Part shown: positions 43,129 to 51,199 of the stretch, one piece after another
How the letters are laid out: each line of letters begins with the position of its first letter
Numbering within the stretch: position 1 is the first letter of the stretch
Origin: Roseateles_C aquae
GTDB taxonomy: Bacteria; Pseudomonadota; Gammaproteobacteria; Burkholderiales; Burkholderiaceae_C
DNA length: 64,000 nt
Assembly: GCF_032337115.1 (NCBI RefSeq)
Contig: NZ_JAVXZY010000002.1
Span: forward strand, 558,001-622,000
Direction: 5' to 3'
The notes under the pieces: model-generated
Databases searched by the model: none
Told to the model about the DNA's origin: nothing
The model's input: only the letters and a program-made list of their open reading frames with translations
Position numbers and translations under genes: made by a program

Positions 43129-43148
43129 TGACGTTTACGTTAACGTCA
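43129..43148 (+). promoter_or_regulatory. Palindromic operator upstream of the SDR gene
   Basis: TGACGTTTACGTTAACGTCA holds 7-bp inverted arms TGACGTT/AACGTCA with a 6-base centre. It lies 19 bases before the SDR start codon. The repeated ACGT spacing recalls MerR-type LiuR sites for branched-chain amino-acid and fatty-acid catabolism, but that name is inference. Confidence 0.6.
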
Positions 43149-43166
43149 CTCAATCAGGAGGCAAGC

Positions 43167-43925
43167 ATGGAAATCGCAGGCAAGGTATTCATCGTCACCG
43201 GCGGCGCGTCGGGCCTGGGCGAAGGCAGCGCCCGGATGCTGGCGCGCGAAGGCGCCAAGGTGGTGATCGCCGATCTGCAGGCCGAGCGTGGTGAAGCGCT
43301 GGCGGCTGAACTGGGCGGCGCTTTCGTCAAGTGCGACGTCAGCCAGGAAGCCGATGGTCAGGCTGTGGTGGCCAAGGCGCTGAGCCTGGGCAAGCTGATG
43401 GGTCTGGTCAACTGCGCCGGCATCGCACCGGCCGCCAAGACCGTGGGCAAGGATGGCGCGCATTCGCTGGCGGCCTTCAGCAAGGTGATCACCGTCAACC
43501 TGATCGGCAGCTTCAATATGATCCGCCTCGCGGCTGAGGCGATGAGCAAGAACGAGCCCGAAGCCACCGGCGAGCGCGGCGTGATGATCTCGACCGCTTC
43601 GGTCGCCGCCTACGATGGCCAGATCGGCCAGGCCGCCTATGCAGCCTCCAAGGGTGGCGTCGTCGGCATGACGTTGCCGATCGCGCGCGATCTGGCCCGC
43701 AACGGCATCCGCAACATGACTATCGCTCCCGGCATCTTTGGCACGCCGATGCTGTTCGGCATGCCTCAGGAAGTGCAAGACGCGCTGGCTGCCAGCGTGC
43801 CCTTCCCCTCGCGCCTGGGCAAGCCCGAAGACTATGCCAAGCTGGTGCATCAGATCATCACCAATGACATGCTCAATGGCGAAGTCATTCGCTTGGATGG
43901 CGCGATTCGTTTGGCACCAAAGTAA
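43167..43925 (+). CDS. SDR-family dehydrogenase (3-hydroxyacyl-CoA dehydrogenase type-2-like)
   Basis: NAD-dependent short-chain dehydrogenase of 252 residues; AGGAGG five bases before the ATG at 43167 fixes the start. [15 protein letters not shown] is the cofactor turn, NCAGIAP follows, and the catalytic Ser and YAASKGG (Tyr-x-x-x-Lys) are at about residues 144-166. The C-terminal [12 protein letters not shown] and [10 protein letters not shown] resemble HSD17B10-type 3-hydroxyacyl-CoA or 2-methyl-3-hydroxybutyryl-CoA dehydrogenases. An isoleucine or fatty-acid degradation role fits the operator upstream. Substrate is not proven. Confidence 0.88.
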   Translation: MEIAGKVFIVTGGASGLGEGSARMLAREGAKVVIADLQAERGEALAAELGGAFVKCDVSQEADGQAVVAKALSLGKLMGLVNCAGIAPAAKTVGKDGAHSLAAFSKVITVNLIGSFNMIRLAAEAMSKNEPEATGERGVMISTASVAAYDGQIGQAAYAASKGGVVGMTLPIARDLARNGIRNMTIAPGIFGTPMLFGMPQEVQDALAASVPFPSRLGKPEDYAKLVHQIITNDMLNGEVIRLDGAIRLAPK

Positions 43926-43980
43926 GCTGAGCGTGCAGTCCTGCGGCCCCGCGCCGCAGACGTTCACGGCACAGACACGA

Positions 43981-44006
43981 AAAAGCCGGCCCGAGGGCCG
44001 GCTTTT
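43981..44006. terminator. Bidirectional terminator between the SDR and TPR genes
   Basis: AAAAGCCGGCCC/GGGCCGGCTTTT with a 2-base loop lies between convergent genes and has A- and T-rich flanks. Confidence 0.85.
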
Positions 44007-44040
44007 GCTTTTCTGAGGCTTGAGAGGCCTCAGTCACGCT

Positions 44041-45291
44041 TCACTTGCCAGCGCGCGCGTGGATCACCCACAGACGAGCCAGCTCGGCGGAGCCGTCGGT
44101 ACCCTTCACGCTGCGCCAGACTGACTGCGCCTTGGCCGTGTCGCCTGCCATGAACAGGGCAATGCCTTGATACAGCTTGGCGTCCTCGGGACGCTTCAGG
44201 CTGTCCTTAGCAATGGCCTGCTCGATCAGCTTGGCGCCCTTGGCAGCATCACCACGGAAGGCGAAGCCCAGGCCCAGGGGGACAAGCGCGTTGCCGTCCT
44301 TGGCTTCCTGCGCATCCTTTTCGGCGGCCGATTGGGCAGCCTTGGCCTCGGCAACGCGTTTGGTGATCAGATCTTGCAGGCGCTTGTGACGAGCGCCTTC
44401 GCTGCCCTGGCCCAACAGGTTGGCCGAAAAGCCCTTGTCGACAACTTGCTTGGCCTCGTCCGGCACGCCGGCCTGCATGGCAAGCTGGGCCATTTCCATG
44501 TAGTCGTTGGCCTCCTTCATATTGCCGGTAGCCAACTTCAGGCGGTAGACGTCCAGCGAGAACCGATCCGAGAAGGTCTTCTTGGTCGGCAGCGTGCCCA
44601 GCACCTGCGCCCACAATTCCTTGCGCGGATAGTAATTCAGCAGCTTCTCGGTCGCCAGCGCTTCGGTGCCGCTATCGCCCTTCTTGCTGGCCGCATACAT
44701 CAGCAGATTCAGTTTGTCTTGCGAAGGTGTGCGACCGGCCTTTTCCTCGGCGGTGATTTCGGCCATGGTGTCCTTCATGACCGCGCCCATATCTCCCGAC
44801 TTCAGCTGAGCTTGGGTCTGGATGGTCTTCACCGTGGCGCTCGTGCCGCCGGCCTGGAAGTACTTGTTGGACCATTCGAGCGCCTTGGCCGCATTGCCAT
44901 TACGCAGATAGGTTCCAGCAATCGACTCCATCATCGGCAACTGGTTGGCTGCCGGCAGCTTGCCGGAGGCCTTCATCGCTTCCAGGCCCTTGACCATCGA
45001 ATCGGCATCGCCAGCACCAGAGGCCGCGGCAACGCGCATGCCCTCGATCGCGTAGTTCTCGGTGCCATTGCGATTCGCCACGCCTTCGGCATCGTGGACC
45101 TTGGCCAGCGCATCCTTGTACTTGCCGGCCTTGATCAAGGCACTGGCGTCCTTCAGGTACTTGCCAACCTCGGCACGCACGCCTTCGGCCTGCGCCTGCA
45201 CGGTCGCGAAGCCGAAATCGCCTTGCGGGCCAGCGCCAAAAGCAAATGCGACGGCACCGACAGCCACGGTCGCCAAAGTTCTGAGTTTCAT
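44041..45291 (-). CDS. TPR-like exported protein, last gene of the TonB/ExbBD operon
   Basis: A 416-residue protein with a signal peptide (about 1-22, ATVAVGAVAFAFGAG) and mostly helical tandem repeats resembling TPR or Sel1-like units across the rest. The start MKLRTLATVAVG has AGGAGAG seven bases upstream and is preferred over a start 21 codons earlier. No enzymatic motif. It sits 86 bases after the second ExbD gene, in the same direction. Its presence in a TonB operon suggests a periplasmic accessory to TonB-dependent transport, but this is inference. Confidence 0.8.
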   Translation of the reverse strand: MKLRTLATVAVGAVAFAFGAGPQGDFGFATVQAQAEGVRAEVGKYLKDASALIKAGKYKDALAKVHDAEGVANRNGTENYAIEGMRVAAASGAGDADSMVKGLEAMKASGKLPAANQLPMMESIAGTYLRNGNAAKALEWSNKYFQAGGTSATVKTIQTQAQLKSGDMGAVMKDTMAEITAEEKAGRTPSQDKLNLLMYAASKKGDSGTEALATEKLLNYYPRKELWAQVLGTLPTKKTFSDRFSLDVYRLKLATGNMKEANDYMEMAQLAMQAGVPDEAKQVVDKGFSANLLGQGSEGARHKRLQDLITKRVAEAKAAQSAAEKDAQEAKDGNALVPLGLGFAFRGDAAKGAKLIEQAIAKDSLKRPEDAKLYQGIALFMAGDTAKAQSVWRSVKGTDGSAELARLWVIHARAGK

Positions 45292-45377
45292 CCCATCTCT
45301 CCTGATAACAAAAAGGACGCGCCACCCTCGCGGACAGCGCGTCCATACATGCATTCAAGCCATTGATACGGCGTGCG

Positions 45378-45812
45378 TTACTTGACGAACTGTTCGTTGC
45401 CGACCATCGCCATCTTGGTGAGCTTCAGACGCTGTGCCGCAGCCATCACCGCGGCCACATGACCATAGTCGACCAGCTTGTTCGGCTTGATGTGCAGTTC
45501 GGGCTGTTCAGCCAATTGAGCAGCAGCAGCCAAACGGGCTTCCAGCGCTTGCTGGTTGGCCACCGGCTCGCCGTTCCAGCTCAGGGTGCCATCGAAATCA
45601 ATGAAGATCTCGACGACCACCGGATCCTTCGGCGGCGTGTCGTTGGGCCGCGGCGGCGGCATGTCCAGGTTCACCGAGTGCAGCTGAATCGGGATGGTGA
45701 TGATCAGCATCACCAGGAGCACCAGCATCACGTCGATCAACGGCGTGGTGTTGACGTCCATCATCACCTCGGGCTCGTCACCACCCGAAGATTGTCCAAC
45801 ATTCATTCCCAT
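45378..45812 (-). CDS. exbD: ExbD family protein, second copy
   Basis: A 144-residue ExbD with a cytoplasmic N-terminus, one membrane helix with the proton-path aspartate (TTPLIDVMLVLLVMLIITIP) and a periplasmic domain. It differs clearly from its neighbour exbD (45828) but shares the MGMNVG start and the helix motif, so the two are paralogues in tandem. Such pairs occur in TonB operons of Xanthomonas and Burkholderiales. Confidence 0.93.
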   Translation of the reverse strand: MGMNVGQSSGGDEPEVMMDVNTTPLIDVMLVLLVMLIITIPIQLHSVNLDMPPPRPNDTPPKDPVVVEIFIDFDGTLSWNGEPVANQQALEARLAAAAQLAEQPELHIKPNKLVDYGHVAAVMAAAQRLKLTKMAMVGNEQFVK

Positions 45813-45827
45813 GCGGTACTCCTGAAC

Positions 45828-46256
45828 TCAACCGCCACGCTCGGGCGGCTGCATGACGAAGCTGAACTTCATGATGCCGGCGCGCTGGCAGGCAAACATC
45901 ACGCGGCCGACCGACTCATAGCGGGACTTGTCGTCGCCGCGGATGTGCACAGCAGGCTGCGGGTTCAACACGGCCACCTTCTTCAGGCGATCCACCAGTG
46001 CTTCGTTGTCCGAGACCAACTGGGTGTTCCAGTAGACTTCACCGTCCTTGGTCACCGACAGCTCGATGTTTTCGGGCTTGGTTTCGCGCGGTACGTTGGT
46101 CTCCTTAGGCAGAGACAACTTGACCGACTGCGTCACCACCGGAACGGTGATGAGGAAGATGATCAACAGCACCAACATCACGTCCACGAGGGGCGTGGTG
46201 TTGATGGTCGAGACCACTTCGTCGTCGCCGCCGGAAGATCCGACGTTCATGCCCAT
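45828..46256 (-). CDS. exbD: ExbD family protein, first copy
   Basis: A 142-residue ExbD beginning MGMNVGSSGGDDEVVSTINT, with membrane helix TTPLVDVMLVLLIIFLITVP holding the conserved aspartate and a periplasmic domain to the C-terminus. It lies 15 bases before the second ExbD and 21 bases after exbB. Confidence 0.94.
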   Translation of the reverse strand: MGMNVGSSGGDDEVVSTINTTPLVDVMLVLLIIFLITVPVVTQSVKLSLPKETNVPRETKPENIELSVTKDGEVYWNTQLVSDNEALVDRLKKVAVLNPQPAVHIRGDDKSRYESVGRVMFACQRAGIMKFSFVMQPPERGG

Positions 46257-46277
46257 GATGTGGCTCCGGGCTGTTGC

Positions 46278-47108
46278 TTAGCGCTTGACTTGACGGCTGC
46301 CCATCAGCACGCCGTGCAGGTCGGCAGCGAAGGCACGCACTTGGCCCATCACGGCCTTGTTGCGGTTGACCAGCCAGTTGTAGCCCAGCACGGCCGGAAC
46401 GGCAACGCCCAGACCCAGTGCGGTCATGATCAGCGCTTCACCGACGGGGCCAGCAACCTTGTCAATCGAAGCCTGGCCAGCCACACCAATGGCGGTCAGC
46501 GCTTGCAGAATGCCCCACACGGTACCGAACAGGCCGATGAAGGGAGAGGTCGAGCCAACGGTAGCCAGGAAGCCCAGGCCGCCTTGCAGGCGCGAGTTGA
46601 CATCACCGACAGCGCGGTCGACGTTCATCGTCACCCAGGTGTTGTGGTCGATGTTTTCGGTCAGCGCACCTTCATGGTGGTCCGAAGCCTCAACGCCGGT
46701 TTGGGCGATGTAGCGGAATGCACCGGTTTCCTTCAGACCCTTGATGCCTTCTTGCAGGCTGGCCTTCTTGAAGAACGTGGCGCGCACTTCCTTGGCTTCG
46801 TTGCTCACCTTCTGCGTGTCCCACAGCTTGGTGAACAGGATGTACCACGAGCCCATGGACATGATGGCCAGCAGAGCCAAGACGCCCTTGGAGACGGCGT
46901 CTCCGTGCAGCAGCGCTTGGAAACCGTAGGGGTTGTCTTCCTTCTTGGCAGCAGCAGGAGCGGCGTCAGCAGCAGGAGCGGCACCGTCAACAACTGCAGA
47001 CGCTGCGTCTGCAGGCTTTTGATCCTGAGCGTGAGCAGTCAGAGGCGAAACGGCCAGAGTCGCAGCAACTGCGATTGCCGCGATCATGGCGGAGATACGA
47101 GAGATCAT
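46278..47108 (-). CDS. exbB: MotA/TolQ/ExbB proton channel family protein of the TonB system
   Basis: A 276-residue protein with a cleavable signal (about 1-26, ending LTAHA), an Ala-rich linker and then three membrane helices. The conserved LGFLATVGSTSPFIGLFGTVWGIL is the proton-channel signature. The signal-bearing ExbB form is common in this order. It lies directly downstream of tonB (113-base gap) and upstream of two ExbD genes. Confidence 0.95.
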   Translation of the reverse strand: MISRISAMIAAIAVAATLAVSPLTAHAQDQKPADAASAVVDGAAPAADAAPAAAKKEDNPYGFQALLHGDAVSKGVLALLAIMSMGSWYILFTKLWDTQKVSNEAKEVRATFFKKASLQEGIKGLKETGAFRYIAQTGVEASDHHEGALTENIDHNTWVTMNVDRAVGDVNSRLQGGLGFLATVGSTSPFIGLFGTVWGILQALTAIGVAGQASIDKVAGPVGEALIMTALGLGVAVPAVLGYNWLVNRNKAVMGQVRAFAADLHGVLMGSRQVKR

Positions 47109-47221
47109 GGAGTCAACTCCTACGCAAAAAGATCTGAGAGATCTGGAAACTCAGGTTTTAAGAAGCGGGCACCCAATTCAGGCACCCCATTGGTCAGCGA
47201 ACAGGCCGGATCAGCCAGTCC

Positions 47222-47866
47222 TTAATCAATCTTGAACACGAACGGTTGCTCGAACACGTGGTCGCCAGGGCACTCATACGTGTCTTGCAGGGCCTGTGTG
47301 ATCGACTGGATCATCGCGCGCTGCGCCTTGCGATCATCAGCCTTGCGGATCACATTGATCTGCACATCAACCACCCGACCTGCCTTCACCGTTGCGGTCG
47401 CCAGGAATTCAGCCGTACCGGACCAACTGACACTCGGTGACTCTGGTTTGCCCATCTTGGTGCAAACCATGCCGGCCGTGATCTTGGCCGGCTTGGCTGG
47501 CGGCGCCGGAGGCGCAGCAGGAGTCGGCGCTGGCGCGGCATGCACATCGCTGCGCGGCGGAGGCGTGTTGGACTGCACAGCAAGCGGTGGCGTCGGCGGC
47601 GGCGGCGCCTGGATCACGACTTCCGGCGGCGGCACGAACGGCGGCGGCGGGGTCTTCAGATCCGGCGGCGGCGGCACCGGCTTCTCCGGCGGCGGCTTGG
47701 GCTTTTCGACCTCCTCAACCACCTTGGCCTCGATGTCCTTGACCTTCTCGTAGGCCTTCTTGGCCAAGCCCGAAGCCAGCGCCCAGATCAGCAACACGTG
47801 GACCAGGATGACGACAGCAAAACCTGTCAGGCGCGACGAGCTTTGGTTCTCCTGCGCAAAGTTCAT
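47222..47866 (-). CDS. tonB: Energy transducer TonB
   Basis: Transmits proton-motive force to outer-membrane TonB-dependent receptors. The 214-residue protein has an N-terminal helix (about 15-35, GFAVVILVHVLLIWALASGL), a proline-rich linker (about 55-125, many Pro runs) and a C-terminal domain ending ECPGDHVFEQPFVFKID. First gene of the tonB-exbB-exbD-exbD-TPR operon, with a long leader containing a palindrome and a terminator. Confidence 0.92.
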   Translation of the reverse strand: MNFAQENQSSSRLTGFAVVILVHVLLIWALASGLAKKAYEKVKDIEAKVVEEVEKPKPPPEKPVPPPPDLKTPPPPFVPPPEVVIQAPPPPTPPLAVQSNTPPPRSDVHAAPAPTPAAPPAPPAKPAKITAGMVCTKMGKPESPSVSWSGTAEFLATATVKAGRVVDVQINVIRKADDRKAQRAMIQSITQALQDTYECPGDHVFEQPFVFKID

Positions 47867-48040
47867 GCGCGCTCCTTCATAAGACTATGAAACCCATTCA
47901 TCTGAACACCTAATGACGTTCAACACAACACAGCGCCGGCGCGACGGGCGCGATCGGTATCCAGACACTCGCCAACAGCTTGAGCACCTTGCCCCAAGGC
48001 AGACTGTCCAAACCCAGGCGAGCCACACACCCGATTCAAC

Positions 48041-48070
48041 AAAAAAAACCCGCTGACCTGCGTCCACGGG
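48041..48070 (-). terminator. Terminator or attenuator in the tonB leader
   Basis: Read on the reverse strand, CCCG, a short imperfect extension, GAC-GCAG-GTC and CGGG form a stem followed by eight Ts. It lies about 175 bases before the tonB ATG and 85 bases after the likely transcription start. Confidence 0.6.
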
Positions 48071-48091
48071 CATAGCAGCCTGCACCGGCAA

Positions 48092-48106
48092 TGTAACTAA
48101 GTTACA
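48092..48106 (-). promoter_or_regulatory. Perfect palindrome TGTAACTAAGTTACA
   Basis: 7-bp arms around a single base, placed about 20 to 34 bases downstream of the start expected from the TATGAT box. This is a plausible repressor site. It is not a Fur box. Confidence 0.5.
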
Positions 48107-48343
48107 GGATCGAGCGCAAACTACCGCGACGAATCATAACCGAGTTGCAGAAGGCGCCTCGCTACGGGCTTACCCGAGGCTTTCAAACGATGCTTTCGCA
48201 ACTCGCACGGACGATTAGCTCAGCAATCGCCCCGTTGGTATTTTACTGGTATTGGCATCAGGGCGCCCGCGTTGACGCCAGGGTAAACACCAAACGGTTG
48301 ATCGCGCCCTCCATTGATCGCACAGTGGCAGAGCAGTCCCAGC

Positions 48344-49258
48344 TCAATCGCTGTGTCCCCAAGCCACCAAGGCGTCACGTCCTTGCACCATCATTTCGAC
48401 CTTGATGCCGACGGGCAGACTGACCTTGGTGCGCACATGCCCAAACGGCAGGCCGGTGAGGATGGGGGTCTTGGTACGCTGACGCAGCGCGTCGATCGCC
48501 GACTTCATGCCATAGCCCTTGTCCAGTGGCGATTTCTTCCAGCCGGAGAAGTCACCGAGGATCACCGCCTTCTGCGCGTCAATGACACCTGCCTGAAGCA
48601 GTTGCAGCAGTTGCCGCTCGACACGATAGGGATGCTCATTGACATCCTCCAGAAACAGGATGCCGCCTTTGACCTTGGGGAAGTGCCCGGTACCCAGCAG
48701 CGAATTGACGATGCTCAAATTTCCGCCCCAGAGGGTTCCACGCGCCTCCAGGCCATCAAAGCCGGCCTCGGTGCGAAAGCCCACCGCCTCTAGCAGGCCG
48801 CTCATCGCTTCGGTGAAGCAGTCCTGGGTGACATCATCCACGCCGCCATCGGCATCGCTGCGGCCGAAGTCGTCACAGGCCAAGGGGCCAGCCCAGCTCA
48901 TCGCCTTGCAGTGCCTCAGCAAGCCCAGATGCAGCGAAGTCAAATCGCTCAGGCCAACCCAGCGCGTGCCCTTGTCGACGCTCTTGCCGAGCAGCTTCCA
49001 GTCGAGTTGATCGAGCAGCCGTGTCATGCCGTAGCCGCCTCGGCTGGCCATGGCGATCGAAGGTGCAGCCTTGGCCACGCGATGGATGGCCTGCAGACGA
49101 GTGGCATCGTCGCCGCCAAAGCGCTGGTGCTTGGCCAGCGCCGCCTCGTCGATCTGGACCTCATAGCCGAGCTTGCCCAGGCGCTTGGCAGCCCGCTTCA
49201 GGGGCTGCGCTTGGGCCAGCACGCCGGCGGGGGTATAGAGAATCAGGCTGTTGCTCAT
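48344..49258 (-). CDS. ldcA: LD-carboxypeptidase (S66)
   Basis: Cleaves the terminal D-Ala from tetrapeptides in recycled murein. The 304-residue protein has the S66 nucleophile motif MASRGGYGMTRLLDQLDW near 70, LWGGNLSIVNSLLGT near 175 and LFLEDVNEHPYRVERQLLQL near 202, in the usual two-domain order. The ATG overlaps the tadA stop by four bases (ATGA), so it is coupled to tadA. Confidence 0.92.
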   Translation of the reverse strand: MSNSLILYTPAGVLAQAQPLKRAAKRLGKLGYEVQIDEAALAKHQRFGGDDATRLQAIHRVAKAAPSIAMASRGGYGMTRLLDQLDWKLLGKSVDKGTRWVGLSDLTSLHLGLLRHCKAMSWAGPLACDDFGRSDADGGVDDVTQDCFTEAMSGLLEAVGFRTEAGFDGLEARGTLWGGNLSIVNSLLGTGHFPKVKGGILFLEDVNEHPYRVERQLLQLLQAGVIDAQKAVILGDFSGWKKSPLDKGYGMKSAIDALRQRTKTPILTGLPFGHVRTKVSLPVGIKVEMMVQGRDALVAWGHSD

Positions 49259-49872
49259 GGCAGGGGATCGTCCAGGTGTATGGCATCCCCGGTCGGGATG
49301 CGTTCGGAATCGGCGGCGCCATCAAGCGGCGTCGTGGGGTCAGGTCTTGCAGGCCGCAGTGCGGCGCGACGCTGACGCGCGGCCTCGCGTCGCTCGGCAA
49401 AGAATTCTTTCAACAACTTGGCAGAGGCTTCGGCCATCAAGCCGCCTTGGATCTGCGTGTGGTGATTCAGGCGTGCTTCGCCAAACAGATTGATCACCGA
49501 ACCGGCCACACCGGTCTTGGCATCCGAGGCGGCGAAGACCACGCGCTTCAGTCGCGCGTGCATCATCGCCATCGCGCACATCGCGCAGGGCTCCAGCGTG
49601 ACGTAGAGCTCGCACTCCGGCAACCGATAGTTGCCCAGCAGGGTCGCGGCATGGCGCAACGCGACGATCTCGGCATGCGCGGTCGGATCATGGGTGGTGA
49701 TGGGCCGGTTGTAGCCGGTGGCGATCACCTGGCCCTGGCGCATCAGCACCGCACCGACCGGCACCTCGCCGACCAGCCAGGCGTTGTGCGCCTGATCCAG
49801 GGCCAGGCGCATCGCGTATTCGTCGGCGGCGCTGGCCTGCAGCGTATGAAGAAGTGGGGAGGAATCTGTCAT
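49255..49872 (-). CDS. tadA: tRNA-specific adenosine-34 deaminase
   Basis: Converts A34 of tRNA-Arg(ACG) to inosine. The ATG at 49872 (MTDSSPLLH) is preferred over a start 31 codons upstream that would overlap the divergent DUF72 gene; this gives 205 residues. Zinc-site motifs HAEIVALRHA (His and catalytic Glu) and PCAMCAMAM (two Cys) are intact. A C-terminal extension of about 45 residues is Arg/Pro/Asp-rich and carries the dispersed 16-mer. Confidence 0.94.
   Translation of the reverse strand: MTDSSPLLHTLQASAADEYAMRLALDQAHNAWLVGEVPVGAVLMRQGQVIATGYNRPITTHDPTAHAEIVALRHAATLLGNYRLPECELYVTLEPCAMCAMAMMHARLKRVVFAASDAKTGVAGSVINLFGEARLNHHTQIQGGLMAEASAKLLKEFFAERREAARQRRAALRPARPDPTTPLDGAADSERIPTGDAIHLDDPLP
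49335..49350 (-). repeat. Dispersed 16-mer, copy 3 (inside tadA tail)
   Basis: Reverse-orientation copy of GCAAGACCTGACCCCA inside the variable C-terminal tail codons of tadA. Confidence 0.6.
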
Positions 49873-49919
49873 GGCGGGAGGAGAGTCAGTGTAGCAAGCA
49901 GCACCGCTATGCTTGCTGG

Positions 49920-51005
49920 ATGCAAGACGCCTTGTTTCCAGAAGAGGAGCTGCCGCCTGCGCCACGAACCGTCACTGCTGTCGGTGCCGAGCGCAAGACT
50001 GCCGCTGCCGTCCGCCCCGCGCCGGTCGATGAAGCGGTCAAAACGCTGGCGCAGGCCCTGCCCGACCAGGTCTACCTCGGCACCAGCACCTGGACCTACC
50101 CGGGATGGGCCGGTCGCGTCTGGGACCGCAGCTACAGTGATAAGCAGCTGTCCAAGCAGGGCCTGCAGGCCTATGCAGCTCACCCGCTGCTGCGCGCCGT
50201 CTGCATCGACCGCAGCTTCTACCGGCCGCTGACGGCCAGCCAATACGAGCGTTATGCGCTGCAGGTGCCGCCGGGATTTCGCTTTGTCGTCAAGGCGCCC
50301 AGCCTGGTGGCTGACGCTCAATTGCGCGACGAGCACGGCCGCGGCACCGGCAGCAACAGCGCCTTTCTGAACGCCGAACTGGCCGGGCAGGAATTCGTCA
50401 CGCCGGTGCTCGAAGGCTTGGGTGCCAAGGCCGGTGCGCTGGTCTTCCAGCTCAGCCCGCTGTCGGCTGCCCAACTCGGCGACATCGACACCGTGCTGCA
50501 CAAGCTGCGCCAGATGCTGCTGAATCTGCCGCCGCTGCGGCCTCGCGCGCCCGACGCCGTCATCGCCGTCGAGGTGCGTGACGCTGCCCTGCTCTGCCCG
50601 GCGTTCGTCGACGTCCTTCGCGAAGCCGGTGCCACTTACTGCCTGGGCCTGCATCCGAAGCTGCCGCAGCCCGAGGAACAGCTCTGGCTGCTGCGCCAGC
50701 TCTGGCCTGGCCCCTTTGTCTGCCGCTGGAATCTGAACCGGCTGCACGGCCCCTATGGCTACGAGGATGCGCAGCGGCGCTATGGCGAGTATGAACAGAT
50801 CGTCGACCCCGACCCCGACACGCGAGCGCTGATTGCCCGCGTCGCACGCGCCACGGCGCGTGCTGGCCAAAAGGTCTATGTGACGATCAATAACAAGGCC
50901 GAGGGCTGCGCACCGCTGTCGGTCCGGGCCCTGGCCCAGGAACTGCTGAACGAATCAGCGCCCGACTCTCAGGGCAGTGCGTCGGACGCACGCCGCGCCG
51001 ACTGA
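49920..51005 (+). CDS. DUF72 domain protein
   Basis: A 361-residue protein with an N-terminal extension of about 50 residues and a DUF72 TIM-barrel-like region: YLGTSTWTYPGWAGRVW near 53, FRFVVKAPSL, ALVFQLSPLSA and YVTINNKAEGCAPLSVRALAQ near 330. The molecular function of DUF72 is not established. The start at 49920 follows the first good Met and lies 47 bases from the divergent tadA start. Its 3' end overlaps a small opposite-strand gene by 37 bases. Confidence 0.88.
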   Translation: MQDALFPEEELPPAPRTVTAVGAERKTAAAVRPAPVDEAVKTLAQALPDQVYLGTSTWTYPGWAGRVWDRSYSDKQLSKQGLQAYAAHPLLRAVCIDRSFYRPLTASQYERYALQVPPGFRFVVKAPSLVADAQLRDEHGRGTGSNSAFLNAELAGQEFVTPVLEGLGAKAGALVFQLSPLSAAQLGDIDTVLHKLRQMLLNLPPLRPRAPDAVIAVEVRDAALLCPAFVDVLREAGATYCLGLHPKLPQPEEQLWLLRQLWPGPFVCRWNLNRLHGPYGYEDAQRRYGEYEQIVDPDPDTRALIARVARATARAGQKVYVTINNKAEGCAPLSVRALAQELLNESAPDSQGSASDARRAD

Positions 51006-51193
51006 TCGACCAGCTCCTGCACCTGCTGGCGCACCGCCTCGGGCGTAGCCGGGCGGGGCTGACCGTCCACCGTGGCCCCGACCGCCGAAGCGGCCGGCGC
51101 GGCAGGTGCCAAGGCCTTGAGCTGGCTCTTGGCACTGAACAGAACAATGACCAGGACCAGCAGCAGGCTGATCAGACCAAAGGCGGCGCGCAT
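50969..51193 (-). CDS. Small membrane-anchored protein of unknown function
   Basis: A 74-residue protein with one N-terminal membrane helix (FGLISLLLVLVIVLFSA) and an Ala/Pro-rich charged tail (VRQQVQELVDQSARRAS). I do not recognise a family. It lies six bases after guaA on the same strand, so it is probably cotranscribed, and overlaps the DUF72 end. Confidence 0.65.
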   Translation of the reverse strand: MRAAFGLISLLLVLVIVLFSAKSQLKALAPAAPAASAVGATVDGQPRPATPEAVRQQVQELVDQSARRASDALP

Positions 51194-51199
51194 CGCCGA

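Larger units (their letters stand above)
47867..48343. other. Intergenic region upstream of tonB
   Basis: 477 bases with no convincing gene. On the reverse strand, toward tonB, it holds a -10-like TATGAT (48133-48138), a perfect palindrome (48092-48106) and an intrinsic terminator (48041-48070), then about 170 bases to the tonB start. A long imperfect inverted repeat lies at 48233-48296. Small open frames here have atypical composition and I do not call them genes. Confidence 0.6.

Noticed and set aside
45363..47225. 620-codon forward-strand frame across exbD, exbD and exbB
   Set aside because: It crosses three well-defined genes in antisense and has low-complexity His/Arg/Asp composition.
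47867..48343. Fur box controlling tonB
   Set aside because: No GATAAT-type 19-bp motif could be found; only the unrelated TGTAACTAAGTTACA palindrome.
47885..48405. Small open frames in the tonB-ldcA gap
   Set aside because: They run through the terminator and palindrome, lack ribosome sites and show atypical composition.
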